A stretch of DNA of 64,000 nt from PoT sp049331405 (lineage in GTDB: Bacteria > Planctomycetota > Planctomycetia > Isosphaerales > Isosphaeraceae): the NCBI RefSeq assembly GCF_049331405.1, contig NZ_CP186274.1:4836001-4900000 (forward strand), in the 5' to 3' direction. The notes below the pieces were generated by a model. The model worked only from the letters and a program-made list of their open reading frames with translations, searched no databases and was not told the DNA's origin. The translations under genes were made by a program, and so were the position numbers. Below are positions 10,129 through 18,486 of this stretch, in pieces. Every line of letters begins with the position of its first letter. The stretch's first letter is position 1.

Positions 10129-10494
10129 TCAACAGCGGAGGGGGTAGAGGGAGAGAATCGAGCGAGGAGCGATCACCTTGCGATCGAGATCCTTGCGGAA
10201 GAACGAAAGCACCAAGAATGCAACTCGAGGCTCATCCAGGATATCGGTTCGATCCTGCTCCTCGATTTCGAATGGAAGTGCGGTCACCTGCCGGACGACG
10301 TCCGTGGCCATCGCCGCGCTGAAGCTGGACGTCGAAGGACCCGGGCACAGAGAGCAATGGCGATGCGGGCAATCGGGCTGAGACGTGACGGTGATGAAGG
10401 CCGACGTCGGGACCGGCGCGAGCAAGATCGACGCCAGCAACGCCACCAAGGACGTGAGCCATAGCGTGAAGACGAGACTCTTACGGTCGGGCAC
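10129..10494 (-). CDS. Small hypothetical protein with an N-terminal membrane segment
   Basis: The frame could begin at GTG 10494 (preceded by GAGGGG, slightly close) and encode 121 residues. It has a hydrophobic segment LVFTLWLTSLVALLASILLA near the N-terminus that could be a signal peptide or anchor, then four cysteine/histidine residues in CPHRHCSLC. The first half prefers G/C at third codon positions, which argues for real coding; the second half does not. It lies on the same strand between the outer-membrane factor and adaptor of the efflux set. No family is recognised. It may be a degraded or spurious gene. A longer frame back to 10614 adds only Arg/Pro-rich sequence and is less likely. 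Confidence 0.4.
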   Translation of the reverse strand: MPDRKSLVFTLWLTSLVALLASILLAPVPTSAFITVTSQPDCPHRHCSLCPGPSTSSFSAAMATDVVRQVTALPFEIEEQDRTDILDEPRVAFLVLSFFRKDLDRKVIAPRSILSLYPLRC

Positions 10495-11139
10495 GGCCCC
10501 TCGCTTCTCGAATGTCAGGATTCGAGGCTCGCTCGCCGGCACCCGGCGAGATGGCGTTCTACCAGATCGCGTCGTGGATTCTCTCTGGCGGGGTGGTGGA
10601 GCCCGCAGCTCCACACTATATACTCTTTTTCGACGTGCCAGGCGAATCTAAATTCGGGAAAACGAAAACCTGAAGATTGGATCAGGGAAATTTTAGAGAG
10701 GCAGTCGACGGAAGTCAAGAAACCACGAATAGTTGCTCGAAACATCGCTAATAGACTCAGTCGGACATGCCTGAGCTTCTACGTTCACTTCATCCTCCTG
10801 GATCGCGACAATTCCAAGGTCCGCTCTAGGAACAGGAATGCCCATCTTTAAAGGACCCCGCCATGGGCCACGATCGGTCTCGTTGCCGGTAGCTGGCCTT
10901 CGAGACGCCGCCTGACCGTCCAACGAATCATTTCGCCGTTCCGCAGCTCGGCCCTCGGCATCAACGAGTTCGTGTCGAATCTTGCCAAACGCTTTCGAGA
11001 GTAATGGGAGCTAATCAACGACTCAGCCCCCCTGCCCGCCTCGTTGTGGCGGATAGGGGGGCCGTCGCATGTCGTTCGCAGTCTCAGTCGACCGAGGCAG
11101 GGAGTGCTGGAAGAATCCCGGCCAAATCGTGCCGGATGG
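10495..11139. other. Non-coding gap between efflux genes
   Basis: About 645 bp between the outer-membrane factor and the small hypothetical. The centre (10600-10800) is AT-richer than the surrounding coding DNA and could hold a promoter for the downstream genes on the minus strand, but no hexamer pair stands out. No gene or hairpin terminator was recognised. Confidence 0.45.
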
Positions 11140-13176
11140 TCACTTCACCGTCGTCGCCGGATCGAGCGGGACCGGAGGGAGTTCGGGTAACGCCGAGGGG
11201 CTGACCTCCTGCGGGCCTCCCGGAGCCGGCAGATTCGCGGCCGGAGGGACGACCGCGGTGGGTAGAGCAGCGGCACCCACGTTGGGCTCCTGCGGTCCCG
11301 CGGGGGCGGCCGGCACGCTTCCGGAAGACGGAACCGCTGCGGGGGGCTCGGTGGCGGTGGGAGAATTGGAATCCGGTCCGACAAACGGCCCGGGAGCGGC
11401 CCCGGCGGGGGGCGGGGGCGGGGCGGCCGTCGGGTCGCCGGCCGGCAACGCGGCGAGGGCGGGAGCCGGTTCGGGGTCAGACCCGGCCTCGATCAAGGAC
11501 GGTTCGAGCTGATCCACTCGCGGGATGATGATCTTCTCGCCGACGGCCAGGCGGTCCATCGAGCGGACGACCTTCTTGTTGGCGGCCCAAAGAGACTTCT
11601 GATACCGGGCCGACTTGTAGTACTGTGTCGAGATCGACGAGAAGGTGTCGCCGTTCTGGACGACGTGGATGATCGGGAACTGGCTGCCCAGGCCTCCCGG
11701 GCCGGCGAGCATCAGCATGTTGCCACCGCCGAGGGCCTGATAGGCGTTCACGATGGCGGACAACTGCTCCGCCTTGGTCTGGATCAGGACCATCCTCGCG
11801 TCCATGAGGTCACGCTGGGCGAACAGCACGTCGATGTACTCGGTTCGAGCACTCTGGAAGAGCCGGCCGGCGAGATCCACCGAGGATTCGAGAGACTGCA
11901 ACTGCAGCTTCTTGATCTCGATGCTCTTGCGGTAGTTCTCCACCATCGCCAGGCGGTTGATGACCTCGGTGAAGGCGTTCAAGATGGTGCGCTGATAGTT
12001 GTACACGGCCTGCAGCTGGCGGGCATTTGCGGACAGGTACTGGGCCTTGATGGCTCGCCTGTTGACGAACGGGGCGACGAATCCGCCCGCCGCGTTGGCG
12101 ATGAATGCCTGCGGGTTGAAGAGGTACTTCAGGTTGAAGGCCTCGTATCCGATGCCCGCGGTGATTACGAGCTGCGGATAGAAGTTAGCGCGGGCGACTT
12201 TCACATCGAGACCGGAGCCGACCAACTCACGCTCGGTCTGGCGGATGTCCGGCCGGTTCTGGAGCAACTGCGAAGGTACACCCACATTCAGGGTGTTGAT
12301 GGTCAGGTTGAAGAAGTTCGAGGAGTCGCGCTGGACCGGCTGCGGGAACCTGTTCAGGATGTAGTTGATCCGGTTCTCGGTCTGCACGATGTCCTGATAG
12401 ATGATCAGCTTTTCGCTCTGGTTCTTGCGGACTTCCGCGAGGAAACGCTGAACGGCCAGTTCAGTGCCGCGAGCCGCTTCCTTCCTGGCCTGGGCGATCT
12501 GGAGGCTGCGTTCCTGCAACTCGATGATCGTATCCAGGTTCTCGATCCGCTTGTCGAGGCCCATCAACCGGTAATAGTTCTCGGCGATGTCCGCGACCAT
12601 ACGGGTCACGAAATAGTTCCGCCGATCGATCGCGGCCTGGTAGCGCTCGAGGGCTGCGTCTCGGGCATTACGCAACTGCCGATAGATGTCGACTTGCCAG
12701 TTGACGTTGAAGCCAGCCATGAAGTTTCCCAGTGGGTTGGGAAAGGCCTGGCCTGGGATGATATTGAGCTGGCGGTCGACGGCCCCGTCTCGCGTGAAGC
12801 GACTGGGCCTGTCCATCCCCGCGCCCGTCGCGGCGCTGACGAAGGGGAGGTAGGCACCGGATCGGGCCAGAACCTCGTTGCTGGCGACCTGGACTTCCTG
12901 TTCCAGATTCTTCAGCTCTCGATTGTTGGCCAGGCTCTGGTAGATGAGGCCTGAGAGATTGGCGTCGTGGTAGAACTCATCCACCCCGAGCATGGACGAG
13001 TTCTCGGGGCTGGTCGTCCCGTTGAAACTCTCGGGTAAGTTCGGCCCCGGCTCCGGCTTGTGGAGACGGGGGATCCCGCAGGACGGCAGAACCAGCAACA
13101 TGATGCCGCAAGCGATTGATCTCGCAATCGCTTGCTTCATATGCCCCACGTTTGGAATTTTGATTGACTGGTTCAT
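11140..13176 (-). CDS. TolC/OprM-like outer-membrane efflux lipoprotein with C-terminal LysM domain
   Basis: The 678-residue product has a lipoprotein signal ending in LLVLPSC. Two outer-membrane efflux repeats follow, with the characteristic heptad helices and sequences such as NRPDIRQTERELVGSGLDV and ARANFYPQL. It would form the exit duct for the adaptor and permease downstream. Unusually, a LysM peptidoglycan-binding module follows at about residues 500-550 (HVVQNGDTFSSISTQYY, then ANKKVV and VGEKIIIPRVD), then about 120 residues rich in Pro, Ala and Gly. I chose ATG 13176 because AAGGA lies 8 nt upstream. ATG 13140 just before the signal core lacks a good site, and ATG 13266 only extends the sequence with unrelated residues. 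Confidence 0.88.
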   Translation of the reverse strand: MNQSIKIPNVGHMKQAIARSIACGIMLLVLPSCGIPRLHKPEPGPNLPESFNGTTSPENSSMLGVDEFYHDANLSGLIYQSLANNRELKNLEQEVQVASNEVLARSGAYLPFVSAATGAGMDRPSRFTRDGAVDRQLNIIPGQAFPNPLGNFMAGFNVNWQVDIYRQLRNARDAALERYQAAIDRRNYFVTRMVADIAENYYRLMGLDKRIENLDTIIELQERSLQIAQARKEAARGTELAVQRFLAEVRKNQSEKLIIYQDIVQTENRINYILNRFPQPVQRDSSNFFNLTINTLNVGVPSQLLQNRPDIRQTERELVGSGLDVKVARANFYPQLVITAGIGYEAFNLKYLFNPQAFIANAAGGFVAPFVNRRAIKAQYLSANARQLQAVYNYQRTILNAFTEVINRLAMVENYRKSIEIKKLQLQSLESSVDLAGRLFQSARTEYIDVLFAQRDLMDARMVLIQTKAEQLSAIVNAYQALGGGNMLMLAGPGGLGSQFPIIHVVQNGDTFSSISTQYYKSARYQKSLWAANKKVVRSMDRLAVGEKIIIPRVDQLEPSLIEAGSDPEPAPALAALPAGDPTAAPPPPPAGAAPGPFVGPDSNSPTATEPPAAVPSSGSVPAAPAGPQEPNVGAAALPTAVVPPAANLPAPGGPQEVSPSALPELPPVPLDPATTVK

Positions 13177-13946
13177 CTGCCTCGTCCTTGAGGAGTTTTC
13201 GCCCGTCGGCAATCCCGCCGAGCCAACAAAAGTGATCAGCTCCTTGCTCGAGCAGGGCCCCTTCATGAGCGTCCTCAGCGAATGGTCGGAATGGCGTTGC
13301 TGGGGGGAGGACGTCTATATTGATCGGTTCGTGCGGGTTATGACTTTACTAGCGGCCTGCGCGAACAAGCGACATGGCAGGATTTTCCGACCTTTGCGTC
13401 GACAACCCCCTTGGTTCAGAGCCCTACGCCTAACAAATTCGCGGCCCGCTCGATGGGGCTCCGTGGAAGCCTGGACAAGAACGCTCTCCCACCATTCTCC
13501 CCCAAGCCCGCAAATCACCAAACATCAGTGGTGATGGTGAAATTGAGCTGGACCTCGAGCAGCCAGTATTGCGAGTGGCTCGCTGGAACCTGACATCGCT
13601 CACACGACGACATCACATCCCAAACGTGCACCCTCAAGCAATCATGGACTAGACACCATCGAATGCCTTGAGGGTAGGCGAACCTCCTCCGATTCAACTC
13701 GGTAATGAGGCGGACCCCGGCCTCATCGGCTCGATTCCTGTCCGATGTTCTCACCAACACGGATAACCCATCGTACGAAGCCGACGGGTCTCTCAACCGT
13801 GAAATGGCGAGTCATGCAATTGCGTTCATTCCTTCCTAACGTCGCTCGGATCTCGAGGAGCGGCGGCCCAAGTTGAGGAATCACGCGCGGTCACTGATGA
13901 TGGCCAGGGCTGCATGACAATCACTTGAAACGAAGGGAAAAGTCCG
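13177..13946. other. Divergent non-coding region
   Basis: About 770 bp separates the efflux outer-membrane gene (minus) from a small membrane gene (plus) and must carry promoters for both. Short open frames on either strand give low-complexity, Arg/Trp-rich products and have no plausible ribosome-binding site. I recognise no RNA gene, repeat or conserved regulatory motif here. Confidence 0.45.
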
Positions 13947-14156
13947 ATGTTCTACAAGACCGTGATGTTCCTGGGCGTGATTTCGCTCCTCTCCAGTGCG
14001 TTCTGGTTCTACCGGGTCTTCGCCGGTCTGAAGCACCTGACCCACGACGATATCCTCCCGATGACGGTCGGCGGGGTCGCCGGCGGAATCGGAGCCTGGT
14101 ATTTCGTCCCGTGGCTCATGAAGCGCGAAGCGGCACGACGACAAGCCATGAAGTGA
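13947..14156 (+). CDS. Small two-helix membrane protein, hypothetical
   Basis: This 69-residue protein has two hydrophobic segments (about residues 6-25 and 40-58) separated by a short charged loop (KHLTHDD), and a basic tail KREAARRQAMK. AGGG lies about 9 nt before the ATG. The stop at 14156 is followed 40 bp later by a hairpin terminator on the same strand, which supports an independently expressed gene. No family is recognised and no function is proposed. Confidence 0.65.
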   Translation: MFYKTVMFLGVISLLSSAFWFYRVFAGLKHLTHDDILPMTVGGVAGGIGAWYFVPWLMKREAARRQAMK

Positions 14157-14195
14157 CCCGCAGCGAGCCATTTGCCATGCTGTCTCGATCAATGA

Positions 14196-14242
14196 CTTGG
14201 GGAGTCGACCCGCCATCCCGGATCGACTCCCCAAGGATTTTT
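14196..14242 (+). terminator. Intrinsic terminator of the small membrane gene
   Basis: A perfect 13-bp inverted repeat (CTTGGGGAGTCGA at 14196-14208, complement at 14223-14235) with a 14-nt loop is followed by GATTTTTA. The T-run is on the plus-strand side only, so it ends transcription of the gene at 13947-14156 and faces the convergent polysaccharide operon. Confidence 0.8.
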
Positions 14243-14271
14243 AATGACTCGCGCGGACCAACTCAAATTCA

Positions 14272-15384
14272 TCAACTGGCCTGAGTTGTTCCCACCTCTC
14301 CCAGGGCCTGAGGATGAGTCGCACGCGTCAGATGAGTCATCGTACTTCGCGCCCCGCGACGCAGGATGATGAAATCGACGATCCCCAGGGCAAACCCCAA
14401 CCCATATCCGAATTGATAGCCGAGGAAGACGATCGGCAGGATCGGCAGTAGCTCCCAGCCATGCGATGCGGCGGCCTTGATCGAAAAGGAGAGGTTGACG
14501 AGGCCGTAGATCCCCAGCACGGCGAGATAGGCGATGCCAAGGACGGGATGGATGAGCGACGCGAGCCAGCCGAAGCACACCCCAAGCACGAACATCACCG
14601 GGACGAGATGCCGCAACGAGGCGGGCCGGCGGTGCTTCTGAATCACCCGGACCTTCCAGTAGCCATACTGGAGATACTGGCGGAACAAAGCCCTGAGCGA
14701 CGACCTGGGCTGATAGGAACTCCGGATCCTCGGCGATTGCCAGATTCGGCCTCCTGCCTTGATGATCCGGAAGTTCAGCTCGTCGTCCTGGTTGCGGACG
14801 AGTTCCTCGTCGAAGAGGCCGAGCCGGATCAAGGTCTCCTTGAGCCAGCATCCGAGGTAAACCGTATCGACGGGGCCTTCATAGTCGGGGGCATGCGCCT
14901 TGTTACCACCGCTGGCAAAGGGGCTCTTGAATGCGGCGGCGATGGCGCGTTGCCGCCAGGTCTCGCCGACGGCCTGCCAGGGCCCCCCGACATTGTCGGC
15001 ACCCGTCGATTCGAGGGTGCGCAGGCACTCTTTCACATAGTCGGGTGCATACTTCGTGTGGGCATCGACGCGGATGATGATGCGACCCCTCGCGGCGCGG
15101 ATGGCCGCGTTCAGCCCCGTCGAGACGATCCGTCCGGGATTGTCGACGACCCTCACGCGAGAGTCGGTCGCGGCGATCGCGTCGAGCCTGGCTCGCGTCC
15201 CGTCGTCGCTCATCCCATCGGCGATCACCACCTCGAACGTCCGGGCGTCGGGCAACGTCTCCTGGGCGAGGATCGACCGCAGGCACACCTCGATGTGACG
15301 GGCCTCATTGCGGCACGGGATGACGATCGAAACGTGGGGTCCGGAAGCGTTGGCCATCGAATTCATCCCAGCTAGGCCTGTCAC
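14272..15384 (-). CDS. Family 2 glycosyltransferase, ExoA-like
   Basis: The product (370 residues) starts with a GT-A fold: VSIVIPCRNEARHIEVCL, then IADGMSDDGT and a DXH-type motif in IIRVDAHTKY, and NQDDELNFRI as the likely base and acceptor region. Three or four hydrophobic segments close the protein (about 250-350), as in membrane GT2 enzymes such as ExoA that add sugars to a lipid-linked acceptor. The GTG start at 15384 is 3 bp past the methyltransferase stop and has AGGA about 10 nt upstream; ATG codons 6 and 9 residues in are alternatives. It is the last gene of the minus-strand polysaccharide locus. Confidence 0.88.
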   Translation of the reverse strand: MTGLAGMNSMANASGPHVSIVIPCRNEARHIEVCLRSILAQETLPDARTFEVVIADGMSDDGTRARLDAIAATDSRVRVVDNPGRIVSTGLNAAIRAARGRIIIRVDAHTKYAPDYVKECLRTLESTGADNVGGPWQAVGETWRQRAIAAAFKSPFASGGNKAHAPDYEGPVDTVYLGCWLKETLIRLGLFDEELVRNQDDELNFRIIKAGGRIWQSPRIRSSYQPRSSLRALFRQYLQYGYWKVRVIQKHRRPASLRHLVPVMFVLGVCFGWLASLIHPVLGIAYLAVLGIYGLVNLSFSIKAAASHGWELLPILPIVFLGYQFGYGLGFALGIVDFIILRRGARSTMTHLTRATHPQALGEVGTTQAS

Positions 15385-15387
15385 CGA

Positions 15388-16479
15388 TCATGCATCCTGA
15401 CCGACGACGAGTCGGCCGTGGGCCTCGCGCTCTTTCCTGGCGAGGACGATGTATTGCCTGGGAATCGAGGCATATCGTGGAGTCTCGGCCGCGAGGACCT
15501 CGCATCCCCCCTGCTTCAAACGCCGGGCGATCCACTTGAGCGTGGCGAACGTGCGTCCGCCTGCGAATCGCTGTCCCGGCGTCATTTGCCGGCCGGTCAT
15601 GCCGAAGACTACCCCGTGGGCGAAGTGATGCAGTTCGCCGAGGATCCGGTATGGGTTTCGCGAGTGAAACAGTCGCTTGAGGTCGTGACCTGGTCCCTCC
15701 GCGCGGCAATAGATCAACCCGCCGGGCCGAAGCACGCGGGCCATCTCGGAGAGTGCCGTGGCCTGATGTACATAATTAAGTGCCACGCGTGAGATGACGT
15801 GCGTGAAGCTCGCATCGGGGAACGGCAAAGACTCGGCGGATCCCCGCACGAACTGGATCCGCTCGCCGCAAGCCTCCGACATCCGGCATCCGAACGCCAA
15901 TGCCACGAGATCGATGTCCACCCCCGTACGCCCTTCCACGCCGAGGGGGCCCAGCAGCCGGAGCGATTGCCCGGCCCCCGCGCCAACATCCAGGACCCTG
16001 GAATCCGGCCCGAGTTCCATCCGATCCAGCATCGACCCTTCGATGAAGTCTCCGGCGGCCTGACGCTCGTACTCCGCCTGGTGATAAGCCAGGATCCGGC
16101 CGACGCCCGTCAATCGCCCTTCCATCGTCACGAGCCCCAACTCCTCGAGCTCCACGAGCCGAGCGTGGCGGAAGTCTCGACCCTGGCGAAGGCTCAGCAG
16201 GTCGGAGGCGATGCCTGCGACAATGCCCAAGGGCCAGGACAGGATCGACTCCGCCATGGCACCCTCGCCGCCCAGGAAGTCGGCCAACCTCCCCCCTCGG
16301 GCCCGGGCTTCCCTCCCGCACGACGCGCAGAGTCCCCCCTCAGATCCGAGCGGCAACGGCTCCCGACATGACGGGCAAGCCAGACCCGCAAGCATCCCCT
16401 TGGAGCCCGAGCAACCGGCCTTGGTGCAGATGACACCATCCGCTTTCGAGGGGGACTCGGCTGAATTCGTCGTATTCAA
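15388..16479 (-). CDS. SAM-dependent class I methyltransferase with N-terminal Cys-rich knuckle
   Basis: The methyltransferase core (LDVGAGAGQSLRLLG for SAM binding, then GVDIDL, FPDASFTHVIS and VLRPGGLIYCR) lies in the second half of a protein of about 363 residues. An N-terminal segment has CPSC and CASCG about 17 residues apart, like a small zinc ribbon. The best start is TTG 16479, with GGGAGG 6 nt upstream. The GTG at 16551 would overlap the aminotransferase by over 50 bp, and the ATG at 16395 has a purine run directly abutting it. Position in the locus suggests methylation of a sugar or glycan end, but the acceptor is unknown. Confidence 0.85.
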   Translation of the reverse strand: MNTTNSAESPSKADGVICTKAGCSGSKGMLAGLACPSCREPLPLGSEGGLCASCGREARARGGRLADFLGGEGAMAESILSWPLGIVAGIASDLLSLRQGRDFRHARLVELEELGLVTMEGRLTGVGRILAYHQAEYERQAAGDFIEGSMLDRMELGPDSRVLDVGAGAGQSLRLLGPLGVEGRTGVDIDLVALAFGCRMSEACGERIQFVRGSAESLPFPDASFTHVISRVALNYVHQATALSEMARVLRPGGLIYCRAEGPGHDLKRLFHSRNPYRILGELHHFAHGVVFGMTGRQMTPGQRFAGGRTFATLKWIARRLKQGGCEVLAAETPRYASIPRQYIVLARKEREAHGRLVVGQDA

Positions 16480-16498
16480 TGTAGGCCTCCCTCGACAA

Positions 16499-17749
16499 TC
16501 AACCGAGGCAATCGACCAACGAATCCGTGATGTAACGCAGGTCGTCGTCACACAATGAGGGATACAGGGGCAGCGACAGGCAGCCTCGCCAGAGCCGCTC
16601 GGCGCCGGGGAATCGACCGGGATCGAGCTCGTAACGCTCCCGATAATACTTCATGCGATGTAAGGGTTTGTAATGCACCGACGTGCCGATCCCTCGCTGC
16701 GAAAGCAGCTCGATGAGTCGGTTCCGCCCGACCGTCTCCGGCTGGACCACGATCCAGAAGAGGTGCCAGGCGTGATCCGCGAAGGGGACCCGGATGACCG
16801 GCAGGTCGAGATCCGCCCGGTCGCCCAGCACGTCGAAGTAATACCTCGCGCAACGCTCGCGGGCGTCTCGCAGGACGTCGGCCCGCTCGAGTTGGGCGAG
16901 GCCGATCGCCGCGTTCAGGTCGGGCATATTATACTTGTAGCCGGGGGCGATGACGTCATATTCCCACATCGGATATTCGGAGATAAACCGTTTCCAGATA
17001 TCTCTATCAATACCGTGCAATCGCATCACCCGCACGCGTTCGGCGATCTCCGGATCATCGGTCGTCAGCATCCCGCCTTCGCCCGTGGTGATCGTCTTGT
17101 TCGCATAAAAGCTGAAACAGGTCACGTCGCCGAGGGAACCTACCGGGCGCCCCCCTTCCCTGGCCGGGAAGGCATGCGCCGCGTCCTCGATCACCCGTAC
17201 CCCTCGCTGGCGACAGAGTGCCAGGATGCCGCCTCGCTCTCCATCGAGCATCGCCGCGGCCTGACCGCCGAAATGGACGACCGTCAGGACCTTGGCCTCG
17301 GGGTGCGCATCGAGGGCCTCCTCGACGATCGCCTCGGTGAGCAAAGCCGTGCCGAAATCGACGTCGAGGAAGATGGGTTCGGCCCCCAGGTAGCGAATGA
17401 CCTCCGCGCTCGCGGTGAAGGTCATCGTCGGCACCAGCACCTTGTCCCCGGGCCCAACTCCCAAAGCCTCCAGGCCGAGGTGGAGCGCCGAGGTGCAGGA
17501 GTTAACCGCGCAGCAGTACCGCGCCCCCACGACCTCGGAGAACTTCTCCTCGAAGGCCTTGGTCTTGCTCGCGGTCGTGAGCCAGCCGCTCTCCAGGACC
17601 TCCCGGATATACGCCAGTTCGTTGCCATCGCAGACGACCTTGGAGAAGGGGATAACGCGGGCACGTCCCCCCTGCCCGGCCGACTCGCGGCCCGGTGGCG
17701 GAATAAGGACGTTCGACGACTCCATCCCCGTGGTCACGCGTTCGTTCAC
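16499..17749 (-). CDS. DegT/DnrJ/EryC1/StrS-family PLP sugar aminotransferase
   Basis: At 416 residues it has the family hallmarks: GARYCCAVNSCTSALHLGLEALG for PLP phosphate binding, ALCRQRGVRVIEDAAHAF with the ring-stacking and Asp residues, and Lys in FSFYANKTITTGEGGM as the Schiff-base lysine. These enzymes transfer an amino group from glutamate to a 4-keto (or 3-keto) nucleotide sugar. A partner 4,6-dehydratase is encoded at 34901-37039 in the same locus, so a 4-amino-4,6-dideoxy sugar is a reasonable inference. The GTG start at 17749 has GGAG 9 nt upstream and overlaps the sugar-transferase stop by 4 bp. Confidence 0.92.
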   Translation of the reverse strand: MNERVTTGMESSNVLIPPPGRESAGQGGRARVIPFSKVVCDGNELAYIREVLESGWLTTASKTKAFEEKFSEVVGARYCCAVNSCTSALHLGLEALGVGPGDKVLVPTMTFTASAEVIRYLGAEPIFLDVDFGTALLTEAIVEEALDAHPEAKVLTVVHFGGQAAAMLDGERGGILALCRQRGVRVIEDAAHAFPAREGGRPVGSLGDVTCFSFYANKTITTGEGGMLTTDDPEIAERVRVMRLHGIDRDIWKRFISEYPMWEYDVIAPGYKYNMPDLNAAIGLAQLERADVLRDARERCARYYFDVLGDRADLDLPVIRVPFADHAWHLFWIVVQPETVGRNRLIELLSQRGIGTSVHYKPLHRMKYYRERYELDPGRFPGAERLWRGCLSLPLYPSLCDDDLRYITDSLVDCLG

Positions 17750-18423
17750 GACTCGTTTCTCCGGCCGATCCCGACGATGGCGAAGGACGTCCTGGCGAGG
17801 ATCAGGCAGTCGCCCAGGAGGCTTCGCGTCCGCACGTATTCCTCATAGAGACGCAACTTATGGGGGAGGATCTCCTCGCGATACGCCCGCTCCGGATCGG
17901 CGGACGACGCCAGGATCCGCTCCTCATGGCGATAGACGATCGCCGCCGGGTCGGTGATTCCCGGCATCACAGTATGCACAAACGCCCATCTTTCCGGATA
18001 CGCGGCCACCCAGCGATGCACCTCGGGGCGAGGCCCGACCAGCGCCATATCCCCCTTCGCCACATTCCAGAGCTGCGGGAGTTCATCCAGCTTCGAGACC
18101 CTGAGGAACCGCCCCACGCTCGTGACTCTCGAGCCGTCCCCGGCGTCGAACGATCCCGCCTCGCTCCCCTTCCGGACCGTCATCGTCCGGAACTTGCAGA
18201 TGGAGATGTCCTTGCCCCCTAGGCCCGCGCGCACCTGGCGGAAGAGGATCGGGCCAGGCGAGTTGAGCTTCACGGCGACGGCCAGCGCCGCCAGCAACGG
18301 CGAGAGCGCGATCAGTCCGAGCCCCGCGCAGACTCGCTCGGCAGCGGCCTGGAGTCGAGATCGGGCAGTGCCTGTTTCGACGGCATAGTCCTGTTCGGAT
18401 CGCACGGATGATCGCACGAGCAT
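17746..18423 (-). CDS. Polyprenyl-phosphate sugar-1-phosphate transferase (short, PglC/WcaJ C-domain type)
   Basis: About 225 residues, with one re-entrant hydrophobic segment (LGLIALSPLLAALAVAVKL), then the conserved LFRQVRAGLGGK, ICKFRTM, SKLDELPQLWNVAKGDMALVGPRPE and PGITDPA motifs of the bacterial sugar transferase family. It starts glycan assembly by moving a sugar phosphate from a UDP-sugar to undecaprenyl phosphate at the inner membrane. It lacks the N-terminal multi-helix and Rossmann part of long WbaP/WcaJ proteins. ATG 18423 is chosen; TTG 18456 is an in-frame alternative. Confidence 0.9.
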   Translation of the reverse strand: MLVRSSVRSEQDYAVETGTARSRLQAAAERVCAGLGLIALSPLLAALAVAVKLNSPGPILFRQVRAGLGGKDISICKFRTMTVRKGSEAGSFDAGDGSRVTSVGRFLRVSKLDELPQLWNVAKGDMALVGPRPEVHRWVAAYPERWAFVHTVMPGITDPAAIVYRHEERILASSADPERAYREEILPHKLRLYEEYVRTRSLLGDCLILARTSFAIVGIGRRNES

Positions 18424-18486
18424 TCTCCCACGGGATCGGCCGAGGCCATCCGACAAGCCTGCGTCGGATGGCCGGCCACCACGACC

